Shown: piece after piece, positions 52,241 through 61,644 of the stretch
Position numbering within the stretch: the stretch's first letter is position 1
Layout: each line of letters starts with the position of its first letter
Notes under the pieces: model-generated
What the model was told of the DNA's origin: nothing
What the model saw: only the letters and a program-made list of their open reading frames with translations
Database searches by the model: none
Translations under genes and position numbers: made by a program
From: JALRAP01 sp046302815
GTDB lineage: Bacteria > Bacteroidota > Bacteroidia > AKYH767-A > OLB10
DNA length: 64,000 nt
Direction of reading: 5' to 3'
NCBI GenBank assembly: GCA_046302815.1
Contig: JBKCHO010000056.1
Span: 1 to 64,000 of the forward strand

Positions 52241-54516
52241 CGCCTTCGCTTCTTTCCCTTTGGGACATGAAAGCCGAATTCCTTTTCGAAGCTTCTTGCT
52301 GAAGGAACACTATCTCCAACCAGTACGAAGTCGATTTGTTTTTTAGAAAGATCCGTTGATTTGATGGAAACTTTTATTTCATCACCCAATGCGAAAACTT
52401 TTCCTGTGCGATGGCCGATGATTCTGTAATTCTCCTCATCCAACTCATAGAAATCGTTTCCGATGTCACGAAGTCGAACCAGGCCTTCGCACTTGTTTTC
52501 GATTAACTCCACAAAGAATCCCCATTCGGTAACTCCGGAAATAATACCATCGAACACCACGCCCTTTTTGTCTTGAAGAAACTGCACCTGCTTGTACTTG
52601 ATGGATGCCCTTTCGGCTTCTGAGGCTTTGATCTCCATATCTGTGCTGTGCTGGCACTTTTCCTCGAGCGGAGGCCTTTCGGCCGATTTACCCTTTGTTA
52701 AATAATGTTCCAACAAACGGTGCACCATCACATCGGGATAGCGTCTTATAGGCGAAGTGAAATGGGTATAATAATCGAACGCCAAGCCATAATGGCCAAT
52801 GTTTTCGGTGGTATATACCGCCTTGGCCATGGTGCGTATGGCAAGTTGCTCCAATACATTTTGCTCTTTCTGGCCTTTTACATCTGCCATCAGTTTATTT
52901 AAGGACTTGGCTATTTCTTTGTCGTTGTTTGTTTTCACCTTGTATCCGAACCTTCCTGCGAAGCGGGAAAAGGTTTCCAGTTTTTCAGGGACGGGAGAGT
53001 CGTGTATCCTATATACAAATGAAAGCTTCTTTGTTGTCGAGTCGCCAGACCTATCCTTCGCGTAAACGCCACCATGCTTTCCTATGAATTCGGCTACTTT
53101 TCGGTTAGCTAGCAGCATGAATTCTTCGATAAGCTTGTTGGAGTCTTTGTTTTCTTTCGTAAAAACCCCTAGCGGGTTGCCCTTGTCATCCAATCGAAAC
53201 TTAACCTCTACTTTTTCAAAGGTGATGGCTCCCTTTTTAAAGCGCTCTTCACGCATTTTTTTCGCAAGCCGATCCAATAACAAGACTTGTGAACTGAAAT
53301 CTCCTTCTTTGGTTTCTATGACTTTTTGGGCCTCTTCATAAGTGAACCTGCGGTCGGAGTGAATGACTGTTCTACCAAACCATTCCTCCAAAACCTCTGC
53401 GTGATCGTTGATTTTAAAAATTGCTGAAAAGCAGAGCTTATCCTCGTTGGGCCTTAAAGAGCAAACATGGTTCGAAAGCTTTTCGGGAAGCATGGGAATA
53501 ACGCGGTCTACCAGATAAACGGAGGTAGCACGATCCAGCGCCTCATCATCCATTTTACTTCCTTCGCGCAGATAATGTGAGACATCCGCGATGTGTACAC
53601 CGATTTCATAAACACCATCCGACAGGGTTTGCACAGACAAGGCGTCGTCGAAGTCTTTGGCATCAACAGGGTCGATGGTAAAAGTGGTAGCGTATCGCAT
53701 ATCGCGGCGCTTTTTGATTTCAGCCGATGGAATTTCAAAAGGTATTTTTTCGGCTTCTCGCTCTACATCTTCTGGAAAACGAATCGGAAAGCCGTATTCC
53801 ACCAATATGGCGTTCATCTCCGCATTGTTTTCTCCGGGCTCTCCAAGTATTTCAATGATTTCGCCGGTTGGGTTTTTTGCACCTGGCAGCCATTCCACAA
53901 TGCGCCCCACGGCTTTCTGTCCCTCCTTGGCGCCTTTAAGGTTTTGAAGCGGTATGAACAAGTCGATGCTGTTTCTTCCGCCATCCGTAACCAAGAAAGC
54001 GAATTTTGGGAGGATATTCACGCGTCCCACTAGTTCCGTCTTGGAGCGCTTGATTATTTCCACAACCTTCCCGGCCCGCTTACCGCTTTTCTTAACAGCA
54101 GATAAAAGCACTTTGACCGTGTCGCCACTCATTGCATTAAGCGAATGCCCCGGAGCGATGAAAATATCATCTTCAAACATATCGTTCATCACATAAGCCA
54201 CACCGGTGGAAGTGATATCAATAACCCCTTCTATGAATTGTTGAACAGGCACGGCTTTGAACCGACCCCTATCCGTTTCCACCAGATCTCCGTCAACCAC
54301 CATCTCGTACATCAGGTCGTTTAAAAGCGTTCTGTTGGCGCTCCGGTCATCATCGAAAAAAGTTTTAGTAAAAAGCACAGGGTGCTCCTGCGAGATCAAT
54401 CGCAGAAGTTGCTTATAGTTGAAATTGCGTGTAGGGTGTTTGGCGAAAATCTCCTTAAGTAGAAGTTTCATGGCGCCACGATGGTCGTTAGACGCTGCCA
54501 ATTTCTTTTTGGACAT
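52237..54516 (-). CDS. rnr: Ribonuclease R
   Basis: The 759-residue 3'-5' exoribonuclease degrades structured RNA. The N-terminal helix-turn-helix covers about 15-75, two cold-shock domains about 85-235, and the RNB catalytic domain about 270-600 (TFTIDPVDAKDFDDALSV with the Mg-binding Asp cluster, and HFTSPIRRYPDVMVHRLL). A C-terminal S1 domain (about 645-730) and a basic tail KGKKRRR complete it. I start at the ATG at 54516 (MSKKKLAAS); an ATG at 54654 would run into the divergent biotinyl-protein gene. Its 3' end overlaps the BNR gene by 4 bases. Confidence 0.95.
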   Translation of the reverse strand: MSKKKLAASNDHRGAMKLLLKEIFAKHPTRNFNYKQLLRLISQEHPVLFTKTFFDDDRSANRTLLNDLMYEMVVDGDLVETDRGRFKAVPVQQFIEGVIDITSTGVAYVMNDMFEDDIFIAPGHSLNAMSGDTVKVLLSAVKKSGKRAGKVVEIIKRSKTELVGRVNILPKFAFLVTDGGRNSIDLFIPLQNLKGAKEGQKAVGRIVEWLPGAKNPTGEIIEILGEPGENNAEMNAILVEYGFPIRFPEDVEREAEKIPFEIPSAEIKKRRDMRYATTFTIDPVDAKDFDDALSVQTLSDGVYEIGVHIADVSHYLREGSKMDDEALDRATSVYLVDRVIPMLPEKLSNHVCSLRPNEDKLCFSAIFKINDHAEVLEEWFGRTVIHSDRRFTYEEAQKVIETKEGDFSSQVLLLDRLAKKMREERFKKGAITFEKVEVKFRLDDKGNPLGVFTKENKDSNKLIEEFMLLANRKVAEFIGKHGGVYAKDRSGDSTTKKLSFVYRIHDSPVPEKLETFSRFAGRFGYKVKTNNDKEIAKSLNKLMADVKGQKEQNVLEQLAIRTMAKAVYTTENIGHYGLAFDYYTHFTSPIRRYPDVMVHRLLEHYLTKGKSAERPPLEEKCQHSTDMEIKASEAERASIKYKQVQFLQDKKGVVFDGIISGVTEWGFFVELIENKCEGLVRLRDIGNDFYELDEENYRIIGHRTGKVFALGDEIKVSIKSTDLSKKQIDFVLVGDSVPSARSFEKEFGFHVPKGKKRRR

Positions 54517-54624
54517 ACTCAAAGATAAGGCGATATGGACCGTTTTAGCCACGCTACCCTTAAAATTCAAGCACCGGAGTCGACTTGGAGCCACCTTTCG
54601 CATCCGTTCCTTAACTTTGGGATC

Positions 54625-55128
54625 ATGTATAAAAACACCATCAACGACAGCCACACCTTTTCCATGGAGCCAGGCAAAGACGGCCTAATGACCATCAATG
54701 GCGAAAAGGTGTTTCCAAATATCATCGCCATTCGTCCGGGATTGTTTCATGTTATTATTGATGGACGCAGCACGGAGGCAGAGGTTATGTCTGCCAATTC
54801 CACAGAGAAAACCTTTCTGATCCGCATACATGGAAACATCTACAAGGTACAGGTTGCAGATCGTTTTGATGCCCTTTTGCGTGACATGGGAATGGACATG
54901 GCACAATCTCGTAAAGCTTCAGACATGAAAGCCCCCATGCCAGGATTGGTATCGGAAGTGGCCGTTGAAGAAGGACAGACCATAAAGAAGGGCGACAAGC
55001 TGATTGTTTTAGAGGCAATGAAAATGGAAAACATCCTCAAGGCTCCGGAAGACGGGGTGATAAAGAAAGTGGTGGTTTCCAAAGGCAAAACAGTAGAGAA
55101 GAACGAGGTCTTGATTACCTTTCAATAG
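54625..55128 (+). CDS. Biotinyl-domain (biotin carboxyl carrier) protein
   Basis: The 167-residue product ends in a biotinyl domain (about 95-167): MKAPMPGLVSEVAVEEGQTIKKGDKLIVLEAMKMENIL, with the biotinylated Lys in the EAMKM motif, and KGKTVEKNEVLITF. The first 90 residues form a small beta domain seen in acyl-CoA carboxylase biotin carrier subunits. It should carry carboxylated biotin for an acetyl- or propionyl-CoA carboxylase whose other subunits lie elsewhere. I use the ATG at 54625; the ATG at 54535 adds residues of no family similarity. It is followed 11 bases later by the dismutase gene. Confidence 0.88.
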   Translation: MYKNTINDSHTFSMEPGKDGLMTINGEKVFPNIIAIRPGLFHVIIDGRSTEAEVMSANSTEKTFLIRIHGNIYKVQVADRFDALLRDMGMDMAQSRKASDMKAPMPGLVSEVAVEEGQTIKKGDKLIVLEAMKMENILKAPEDGVIKKVVVSKGKTVEKNEVLITFQ

Positions 55129-55139
55129 TTATAATCATT

Positions 55140-55844
55140 ATGGAAAATTCGAGAAGAAAATTCATCAAAGTGGCAGGACTTGCAACTTTGGCGGGAGCTG
55201 CACTTAAAACAAGTGCCTTTGTACCGGAGCCGAACAAGGGCCAAGAGCCCTTTACATTGGCGCCACTTCCTTATGCTGTCGATGCTTTGGAGCCACACAT
55301 TGATAAGCTCACTATGGAAATACACCACGGCAAACACCACAAGGCCTATGTAGACAATCTCAATAAGGCTGTTGCCGGCACCGCTCTTGCGGGGATGACT
55401 TTGGAAAAGATCATGTCGAACATATCAACTCATCCTGTGGCTGTCAGAAACAACGGCGGCGGACATTATAACCACACCCTTTTTTGGAAGCTTCTTTCTC
55501 CTGCCGGAGGGGGCGAACCATCAGGTAAAATAGCCGAAATGATAAATCGAGATTTTGGCAGCTTTGTAGCGCTCAAAGAAAAGTTTAACAGCGCCGCAAT
55601 GTCGAGGTTTGGTTCGGGATGGGCTTGGCTGGTGTTGAGGGATGGCAAGCTTGATGTAGGCAGCACACCCAACCAAGACAACCCTTTGATGGATGTTTCT
55701 GAAATCAAAGGAAAACCTCTTTTGGCGCTCGATGTATGGGAGCACGCCTACTATCTCAAATACCAGAATCGTCGAAAAGATTTTGTAGAAGGTTTTTGGA
55801 AGCTGGTAAACTGGGGCGAGGTAAACAGGTTGCTTGGAAAGTAA
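55140..55844 (+). CDS. sodA: Superoxide dismutase (Mn-type), predicted Tat-exported
   Basis: The 234-residue product has a family-typical SOD core: MEIHHGKHHKAYVDNL and NNGGGHYNHTLFW with two metal His, FGSGWAWLVL, and ALDVWEHAYYLKYQNRRKDFVEGFW with the metal Asp and His. The TPNQDNPL segment places the active-site Gln as in Mn enzymes. Ahead of the core lies a 25-residue leader NSRRKFIKVAGLATLAGAALKTSA with an SRRKFIK twin-arginine motif and a short hydrophobic core. Export of folded enzyme to the periplasm is therefore likely, giving protection from outside superoxide. Metal choice and export are inferred from sequence. Confidence 0.92.
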   Translation: MENSRRKFIKVAGLATLAGAALKTSAFVPEPNKGQEPFTLAPLPYAVDALEPHIDKLTMEIHHGKHHKAYVDNLNKAVAGTALAGMTLEKIMSNISTHPVAVRNNGGGHYNHTLFWKLLSPAGGGEPSGKIAEMINRDFGSFVALKEKFNSAAMSRFGSGWAWLVLRDGKLDVGSTPNQDNPLMDVSEIKGKPLLALDVWEHAYYLKYQNRRKDFVEGFWKLVNWGEVNRLLGK

Positions 55845-55943
55845 AAAAGAACCAAAATCAACTAATAAGTCTCACCTCTTTTTGTCTTAAAGCCCAACAC
55901 AACACTTCCGCTTTTCTCCCGATCATCTGTAAAAACGAAAAAA

Positions 55944-57608
55944 ATGAAAAACCTATTCCTTGCCGCGTGTTTGCTTTCTTCTATTAACACCTTCGCACAA
56001 TGGACTACAAACACGCTACTCAATACCGACATTAAAGATTCGGTGGGTTTCGAGGAAACAACACCTCTGACAGCCACCACAATTGATGGTCGCACATGGA
56101 TTAGTTATTTTTCAAATTATGGTGGCGGATATGAGATGCGATTGCAGTTGCTCGATACATTAGGCAACCGGTTATTGGGCAGCAACGGATTTCTTGTTAG
56201 CAACCAGCCTCAATCTACTGCGCTTTTTCGATATGATCTGAAGGCTGATGCTTCCGGTAATGCTATTGTTGCTTTCCAGGACATCCGCTCTGGCGGGAAT
56301 ATGCAGGTAGTGGCTTATAAGGTCGACCAACTAGGTAATCAGTTGTGGGGGACAAATGGAATACAATTAATTGATCCTATTGCTACAGAGGGAATCGCGC
56401 CATCAATCGGTTTTACCAACACGGGTAATGTGCTAATCGCATGGAACAGCACAGGAAACAACCCCAAGTGGGTGTCGTTAACAAAACTTGATTCCTTGGG
56501 AAATCCGCTTTGGCCCAATACGGTGCGTGTAATAGATTCTTTGTCTAATAAAAAATACTCAAGACCGACAATGGTTCCGTGTGATGCCGATGGATGCATT
56601 ATTCAGTATGTAGAGGAAACGGGCTTTGGTTTGGGCGTTTCTAACATCTATGCTAAAAGGCTTGATATTAACGGAGCATCAGTTTGGCCGGCTCCAGTAC
56701 ATGTGTCAACGAAAACCACATCCTTTTTCTTTTTCATAAAAGCCATTGCTGATGGCAATGGCGGTTATTATACAGCATTCAACACATCCGATGCATCCAA
56801 CCCATCACTAAACGATGTGTATGTTCAACATGTGGATGCTAATGGAAACCTTTGGAACGCAACTGGCAACAGCGCGTGCAATACGCAAGGAATAAACCGG
56901 TTTTTTGCCAACGGGAAACTGGATGCAAACGGAACGGGCTTTTGGGTGTTACTCAAAGCAACCGATGGCAACCAATCCCAGTCTGGCGTTATCGTACAAT
57001 CATTCAATTCTCAAGGCAATACTTTGCTCTCACCTGCCGGCTCCGTGATGGTGCCTATCTCTCCTGCGTATGATGATCCGTATGATTTATCAATCACTTC
57101 GGATGGAGTTATTGCATTCTATTATTCAGGTATAAATCCATCGCAAACCATTAAAGCTGTAAAGTGCGATTTGTCCGGCGCTCCCATGTGGCAAGGCGCC
57201 TCCACCGACATATGCACACGGGTTTCTGGAAAGGATGATTTATCGGCTGGAGCCTATAGCAACGGTCAGGTGGTTGTGGCTTGGATGGATAATCGCAACG
57301 ACAATGGCATTTATGCACAAAAAATCAATAACGACGGAAGTTTGGGCAACCCATCAGTAGGTGAAATTGAATTGTCGGATATGCAGCTTTCGATTTTCCC
57401 CAATCCCACCGCAGACTACCTTGTTTTGTCACAAGATGCAGATGCGCCAATGAATTGGATGCTTACGGATGTAGATGGAAAAACACAGATGGGAGGAATG
57501 GTGGCCCAGCAACATCAAATCGACTTGCGTAGTTTGCCAGGGGGCATATATTTATTAAAAATGCAGCGAAGCGAAACGGTGTATTATAAGCGAATCATTA
57601 AGCTCTAG
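55944..57608 (+). CDS. Secreted protein with T9SS type A sorting tail
   Basis: The 554-residue product has a signal peptide (KNLFLAACLLSSINTFAQ). The body (about 25-465) is built of repeated beta units of about 45-55 residues with W, GN and DxxGN turns (LDTLGNRLLGSNG, VDQLGNQLWGTNG, LDSLGNPLWPNT), probably a beta-propeller. The C-terminal 80 residues are a type A T9SS domain (LSIFPNPTADYLVL to GGIYLLKMQRSETVYYKRIIKL). No catalytic motif was found. It is exported to the surface or medium; function unknown. It is convergent with the small gene at 57613. Confidence 0.85.
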   Translation: MKNLFLAACLLSSINTFAQWTTNTLLNTDIKDSVGFEETTPLTATTIDGRTWISYFSNYGGGYEMRLQLLDTLGNRLLGSNGFLVSNQPQSTALFRYDLKADASGNAIVAFQDIRSGGNMQVVAYKVDQLGNQLWGTNGIQLIDPIATEGIAPSIGFTNTGNVLIAWNSTGNNPKWVSLTKLDSLGNPLWPNTVRVIDSLSNKKYSRPTMVPCDADGCIIQYVEETGFGLGVSNIYAKRLDINGASVWPAPVHVSTKTTSFFFFIKAIADGNGGYYTAFNTSDASNPSLNDVYVQHVDANGNLWNATGNSACNTQGINRFFANGKLDANGTGFWVLLKATDGNQSQSGVIVQSFNSQGNTLLSPAGSVMVPISPAYDDPYDLSITSDGVIAFYYSGINPSQTIKAVKCDLSGAPMWQGASTDICTRVSGKDDLSAGAYSNGQVVVAWMDNRNDNGIYAQKINNDGSLGNPSVGEIELSDMQLSIFPNPTADYLVLSQDADAPMNWMLTDVDGKTQMGGMVAQQHQIDLRSLPGGIYLLKMQRSETVYYKRIIKL

Positions 57609-57612
57609 TACA

Positions 57613-57804
57613 TCAATCGGCAAGCTCTTTCATGGTCGACGATATCACCTCGCCATAGCTAGCACCGAATGTGGCAGCGCACCATTTTAGCAGGAGCGTG
57701 CGTTGTTCGCCTTTCAACCACATCATGGCCTTTTGAAGTTCTTTTTTGAACAACACAGGGTCAAAACTCACCTTCGTCAATATCTCTTTTGAATATTCCA
57801 GCAT
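57613..57804 (-). CDS. Small conserved-looking protein downstream of ubiX
   Basis: The 63-residue product is soluble and mostly helical (SKEILTKVSFDPVLFKKELQKAMMWLKGEQRTLLLKWC), with no signal peptide. It follows ubiX by 82 bases and is probably the last gene of that operon. No family function is known to me. Confidence 0.65.
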   Translation of the reverse strand: MLEYSKEILTKVSFDPVLFKKELQKAMMWLKGEQRTLLLKWCAATFGASYGEVISSTMKELAD

Positions 57805-57886
57805 GGCTTTTAGAACACTACAAAGCTACGGCTGCGGGAAAAGGCAATGGATGCAAAAAAGCGGTGGATATTACACCCGAATTACA

Positions 57887-58456
57887 TTATTTTTCACCCC
57901 AGCGGTAAGAATCCTGTTGGAGGCCAGCCAGATCAACTACCCTGTCGATGACCGTACTTGCAAGGGCTTCAAAGGTTTGTGGGCGACTATAAAAAGAAGG
58001 GCTAGCCGGACAAATGATACCCCCTGCCTCGGTTACTGCTTTCATGTTTTGGATATGAATTAGGCTGATAGGCGCATCTCGTGTTACAAGAATCAGTTTT
58101 CTTCGCTCCTTAAGCACGACATCGGCGGCGCGCGTCATTAAGTCGTTTGAAATACCTGTAGCTATGCGGGCTAGCGTGCCCATAGAACATGGGCAAACAA
58201 TCATGGTTCCGAATCGTGCGCTGCCGCTGGCAAACGGCGCCATGAAATCGTCTTTGCCATAAAACCGAAAAGAGTAATTGGAGTAATCTTCGTTTCCGAG
58301 TTCATATCTCCAAACATCTTTGGCATTATCGGACATAACCACGCCAACGGATTCAATCTGGTTGGAAAGAGACTGCAATTTATCGAACAACACCTTAGCA
58401 TAAATCGCACCACTGGCACCACCAACACCGACTACAATTTTGTGTTTTTCCATCAT
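57887..58456 (-). CDS. ubiX: UbiX-family flavin prenyltransferase
   Basis: The 189-residue enzyme makes prenylated FMN, the cofactor of UbiD-type decarboxylases. It has the flavin-binding start KIVVGVGGASGAIYAKVLFDKL, the FGTMIVCPCSMGTLARIATGISNDLMTRAADVVLKERRKLILVTRDAPIS core, and the SFYSRPQTFEAL tail. In this phylum the product serves menaquinone/ubiquinone-type decarboxylation; no ubiD lies in the window. Its ATG overlaps the stop of the barrel gene by four bases. Confidence 0.95.
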   Translation of the reverse strand: MMEKHKIVVGVGGASGAIYAKVLFDKLQSLSNQIESVGVVMSDNAKDVWRYELGNEDYSNYSFRFYGKDDFMAPFASGSARFGTMIVCPCSMGTLARIATGISNDLMTRAADVVLKERRKLILVTRDAPISLIHIQNMKAVTEAGGIICPASPSFYSRPQTFEALASTVIDRVVDLAGLQQDSYRWGEK

Positions 58457-59079
58457 TCTACTTTGGATTTATTATTGAATCGGTATTGTAGAGCAAACAT
58501 CAATACAGTGTTATATTGTCCAAGGTTAAGTTGGTAGGTTTGGCCACTGAGATGCGGTCTTATGGGCAACATTGAAGTTTCGAAGCGGCTCACAATCGAC
58601 CAGTTTTCGGTTAAGTTATAAAGCATGCCGACTGCTGCACTAAGCTCCAGTTTATCAAAAGGACGGGGTTCGCTCCACACAAAGGGGCCTAACTCATTTT
58701 CTTCCTTGTAGGATACCAAAACACCAATAGCTGGGCCCGCTTCGAGGGCAAACCTTTTCGAATGTTTGTATTGAAGCAAAAGAGGAATTTCAATATAGTT
58801 CAATCGGAGCAGGTATTCAGTGTAATCGCCTTTGTCGGGATAGGCCTTTTTGCGACTTCCTTTTTGAGCGAACAGAATTTCTAAGTTAAGGTCTACTTTA
58901 CCCGAGATAGGTATACCAACCACGCCCCCAAGCACGCCTCCGAGCTGGTCGAAGCCTGCAAGGTTATCGCCAGAAACCTGAGTCGCTGTAATGCCTCCTT
59001 TGACGGCCGCATGAAATGATTGAGCAGATGCTGCTGCGGAACCAAACAAAAGGAAAATTAGAAGCAGGCGAAAATACAT
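58453..59079 (-). CDS. PorT-like outer-membrane beta-barrel protein
   Basis: The 208-residue product has a signal peptide (LLLIFLLFGSAAASAQ) and the PorT/porin-family eight-strand barrel pattern: AAVKGGITATQVSG, FDQLGGVLGGVVGIPI, VDLNLEILFAQKGSRKK, YIEIPLLLQY, FALEAGPAIGVLVSYKEE and a final alternating strand (MFALQYRF). Members of this broad family range from T9SS PorT to small porins, and general role is all that can be said. It lies between Omp28 and ubiX in a leftward operon. Confidence 0.85.
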   Translation of the reverse strand: MYFRLLLIFLLFGSAAASAQSFHAAVKGGITATQVSGDNLAGFDQLGGVLGGVVGIPISGKVDLNLEILFAQKGSRKKAYPDKGDYTEYLLRLNYIEIPLLLQYKHSKRFALEAGPAIGVLVSYKEENELGPFVWSEPRPFDKLELSAAVGMLYNLTENWSIVSRFETSMLPIRPHLSGQTYQLNLGQYNTVLMFALQYRFNNKSKVE

Positions 59080-59110
59080 GTAGGTCTAGCTTATGGTTGT
59101 AACAAGCAGC

Positions 59111-59944
59111 CTACTCCAGATGTTTCTGCTCAACTTGTAAAATCTCTTTTGTGGTTTCGTTGAAAATAACAGCTACAATTGACATGTGGCGGGCCACCCA
59201 TTCGGATTTTAAATTTGTATTATAGTCAAGAAACACAAAGTTGCCGTCTGTTGTATTGGAAAGCAGATCACCATATGTACCATTAATAGAACCCCTCAAC
59301 ACCTCTCGATGGACATAGTTTTCTACATCGCTAGGCGAGGCGGAATAATCTTTTTGCCACTTGATGATGCTGTCTTCTACCAAATATAAGCTTAGCCTGT
59401 GAGGTCCTAACAAGTCTTCTTCGTAATCTATTTGTACGGTTGTATTCAGGTTTCTTGAAGCAGAATCATATTCGGTTTCGAGATTTAGCCTTACAGGCAA
59501 GGGGTCGGTTGAGTTTAATACATTTTCAACTTCGGCCGCCCAAGCTCCTTTGGAGATAATATAGCTGCCATTGATCTTTTTTCTATTTATCATTCCGTTG
59601 GGGTTACCAACAGCGGAAATTCCAAAATCGGTGTCGAGTTGAACACCCTCTGGGCACTTGAAATCGTAAGTGTATTTAGGTGGCGTAAGTCTAGCAAAAA
59701 AGCCAGCATGTATTGCCATCACCACAACCCGGTCTCCATAATCTTCTTTTATCTCATAAGCCAATTTTGAAGCCTCAGGACAAAAGCCACACTGGTGGCC
59801 TGTAAAATCCTCTATGAGGACTTTTCTTTCGCCGGGGGTCACAACAACAGGCTTGCGATATGGGCCAGATATTTTTTCGCAAGAACTTAGAAAAAGTCCT
59901 AGTGAAACCAGGATAAAACAATAAATAGGGGCTTTGTTTTTCAT
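59111..59944 (-). CDS. Omp28-family thioredoxin-like lipoprotein
   Basis: The 277-residue product starts best at the ATG at 59944, giving a lipoprotein signal (CFILVSLGLFLSSC). An ATG at 60019 would lie inside the previous gene. The body begins with a thioredoxin-like fold: KVLIEDFTGHQCGFCPEASKLAYEI with a CxxC pair, YGDRVVVMAIHAGFF, and a GNPNGMINRKKI proline-type loop. A second beta domain (about 150-277) follows. It is outer-membrane anchored. A role in thiol-disulphide exchange at the surface is inferred from the CxxC and from the TlpA-like gene in the same operon. Confidence 0.88.
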   Translation of the reverse strand: MKNKAPIYCFILVSLGLFLSSCEKISGPYRKPVVVTPGERKVLIEDFTGHQCGFCPEASKLAYEIKEDYGDRVVVMAIHAGFFARLTPPKYTYDFKCPEGVQLDTDFGISAVGNPNGMINRKKINGSYIISKGAWAAEVENVLNSTDPLPVRLNLETEYDSASRNLNTTVQIDYEEDLLGPHRLSLYLVEDSIIKWQKDYSASPSDVENYVHREVLRGSINGTYGDLLSNTTDGNFVFLDYNTNLKSEWVARHMSIVAVIFNETTKEILQVEQKHLE

Positions 59945-59946
59945 TA

Positions 59947-61617
59947 TCAGAAGGAGCTTGTAATTGACAAAGAGAAACCGTTGGATGCTGGGACATTTCT
60001 GCATACGCCTCCTACACAAAGGAGACCCTCGCGCTGTTTTCCATATCCCATAGAAATCCGGTTGGCACCGCGGGTATAGCCTAGAGAAGCGCTCCAGTAG
60101 TGGATGCGGTTTTTGCTATCATCGTTGCCGTAGTTATATTCATCGAATATCGCGAAAAACCAATTTGGAGAAACCGAGTATTCCAAAAGAGCCAAAGCCC
60201 AGTTGCCTCTGTCGGAGGCGGTGTACAGGTGTTGTAGTTCGGTTCTAATACTGTGGTTTTTGCTGATTTTGTATTGTAGTTCGGCAACGCCTGTGTGTGC
60301 GGTTACTGTGTCTTTGCCAACCCCCGTTAGGTTTTGATCATAAACCGTATAAATGTAATTGAGCATCACTTTAAGGTCTTTGCTAACCTTTTTTTGAATT
60401 TCAAATGTCAGCTCTTCAAAATAACGGGTTTCAGAGGTTTTTGAAAACAAATTAACCCAGGTATCTTCGACATTGGTAGTATATACTTTTCCATCGTTTG
60501 TGCCTGAGGTATCCAAGCTAGCCGATTTCGAATAGTTGACAGAAACATATGTGCCATTTGAGCCACCCAATAGAGAGCCTTTCTTAAAATTGTAAAAAAT
60601 TTCTGTCTGAAATCCGGCCTCTCCTTTTGATTGCGTAGCATAAGGATAGAGGGTTGCCAAACGGTAAGTTTGTTGTTTGGTCAAGGACGGAAGGTAGTTA
60701 ATGGCCAAAACATTTCCAGAGGCGTTTCTATCTGAACGAAAAGACATGTTATCTATGTGCTTTGCAGAAACAAGTACTCCCAATCCCTTTTGGGTATAGG
60801 ATAGGTTATAATAGAGCGCATAGCCGTTTTTATAAATGCCAGATGAGTATAAACGGGTAGCATTTTCAAGAGAAGGGTCATTGCTTTTAAATGCAAATTC
60901 GCCAAAGGTGTTCCAGTTGCCACGGGTAATATTTGCCCTGCCGGCTAATGATAAAACATTGTTTGGTATTTTAAATCTTGGGTCATCCGCTTTTTGATAT
61001 TTGCTTACAGCGCTACCACCTACGACAATTCGAGTTTTGGAGCTTTCCAATGATTTGATGGCTTCAGAGAGCGAAACCTCAGCGTCAAACCCACGAACAA
61101 TACCAGGCCCCTTGTCAAAGAAAAAACGCTGCTCTCCAATAATTCCTTTTAAATAAACCCCTGGGTGCGGGTTGTATTTTACCCGTAATCCATCCATTGC
61201 GTTGTCGATGCCCAAACTACGCTCTTCATAACTTCTAAACACCAGGCCGCTTCCGAACTGATCATAAAAATTACCTAGGGTGACCTCTAGTTCGTCTACA
61301 GTATATGTCGCGAAACGATATGTGACACCACTTCCCTTGTATCTTGTATCGAACCCAAGCATGGGGTTCAAATACGATTCGTACCTTAGTCCGGCTGAGA
61401 AACGATCTCTCGAGACCACAAGGTTTCCAAAACCGTTAGACAAGATGCTCTCTGGCACTTCCGCTGCGCCTATGGTCGAGTCGGCTTGGTAGTATTGGGC
61501 ATCCAATTGGAAATTGCCATGAACTTCGAAAGGCAGATTCACCGATTGTGAATAGGCGCTACCGCATAAGCCGAATAAAGCGGCCGAGAGCACAAGTTTT
61601 AATATTTTCTTGGCCAT
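59947..61617 (-). CDS. DUF6029 outer-membrane protein
   Basis: The 556-residue product has a signal peptide (ILKLVLSAALFGLCGSAYSQ) and then a long series of alternating polar/hydrophobic strands ending in Phe or Tyr (FELDAQYYQ-like, SVNLPFEVHGNF, YVSVNYSKS, GFSLSITSSF), as expected for an outer-membrane beta-barrel. Segments GNFYDQFGSGLVFRSYEERSLGIDNAMDGLRVKY match DUF6029, a Bacteroidota family without known function. It sits between the TlpA-like and Omp28 genes with only 27 and 2 bases of spacing, a strong hint that the three act together. Confidence 0.87.
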   Translation of the reverse strand: MAKKILKLVLSAALFGLCGSAYSQSVNLPFEVHGNFQLDAQYYQADSTIGAAEVPESILSNGFGNLVVSRDRFSAGLRYESYLNPMLGFDTRYKGSGVTYRFATYTVDELEVTLGNFYDQFGSGLVFRSYEERSLGIDNAMDGLRVKYNPHPGVYLKGIIGEQRFFFDKGPGIVRGFDAEVSLSEAIKSLESSKTRIVVGGSAVSKYQKADDPRFKIPNNVLSLAGRANITRGNWNTFGEFAFKSNDPSLENATRLYSSGIYKNGYALYYNLSYTQKGLGVLVSAKHIDNMSFRSDRNASGNVLAINYLPSLTKQQTYRLATLYPYATQSKGEAGFQTEIFYNFKKGSLLGGSNGTYVSVNYSKSASLDTSGTNDGKVYTTNVEDTWVNLFSKTSETRYFEELTFEIQKKVSKDLKVMLNYIYTVYDQNLTGVGKDTVTAHTGVAELQYKISKNHSIRTELQHLYTASDRGNWALALLEYSVSPNWFFAIFDEYNYGNDDSKNRIHYWSASLGYTRGANRISMGYGKQREGLLCVGGVCRNVPASNGFSLSITSSF

Positions 61618-61644
61618 ATTGGGCTTGATGGTCGTTTTGTTTTT

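Noticed and set aside
53593..54196. Open frames opposite RNase R, up to 146 residues
   Set aside because: They are complementary-strand shadows of rnr without recognisable domains.
54520..54527. TATCTTTG -7-like box just before rnr (minus strand)
   Set aside because: It also lies only 3 bases before the chosen ATG, too close to serve that start.
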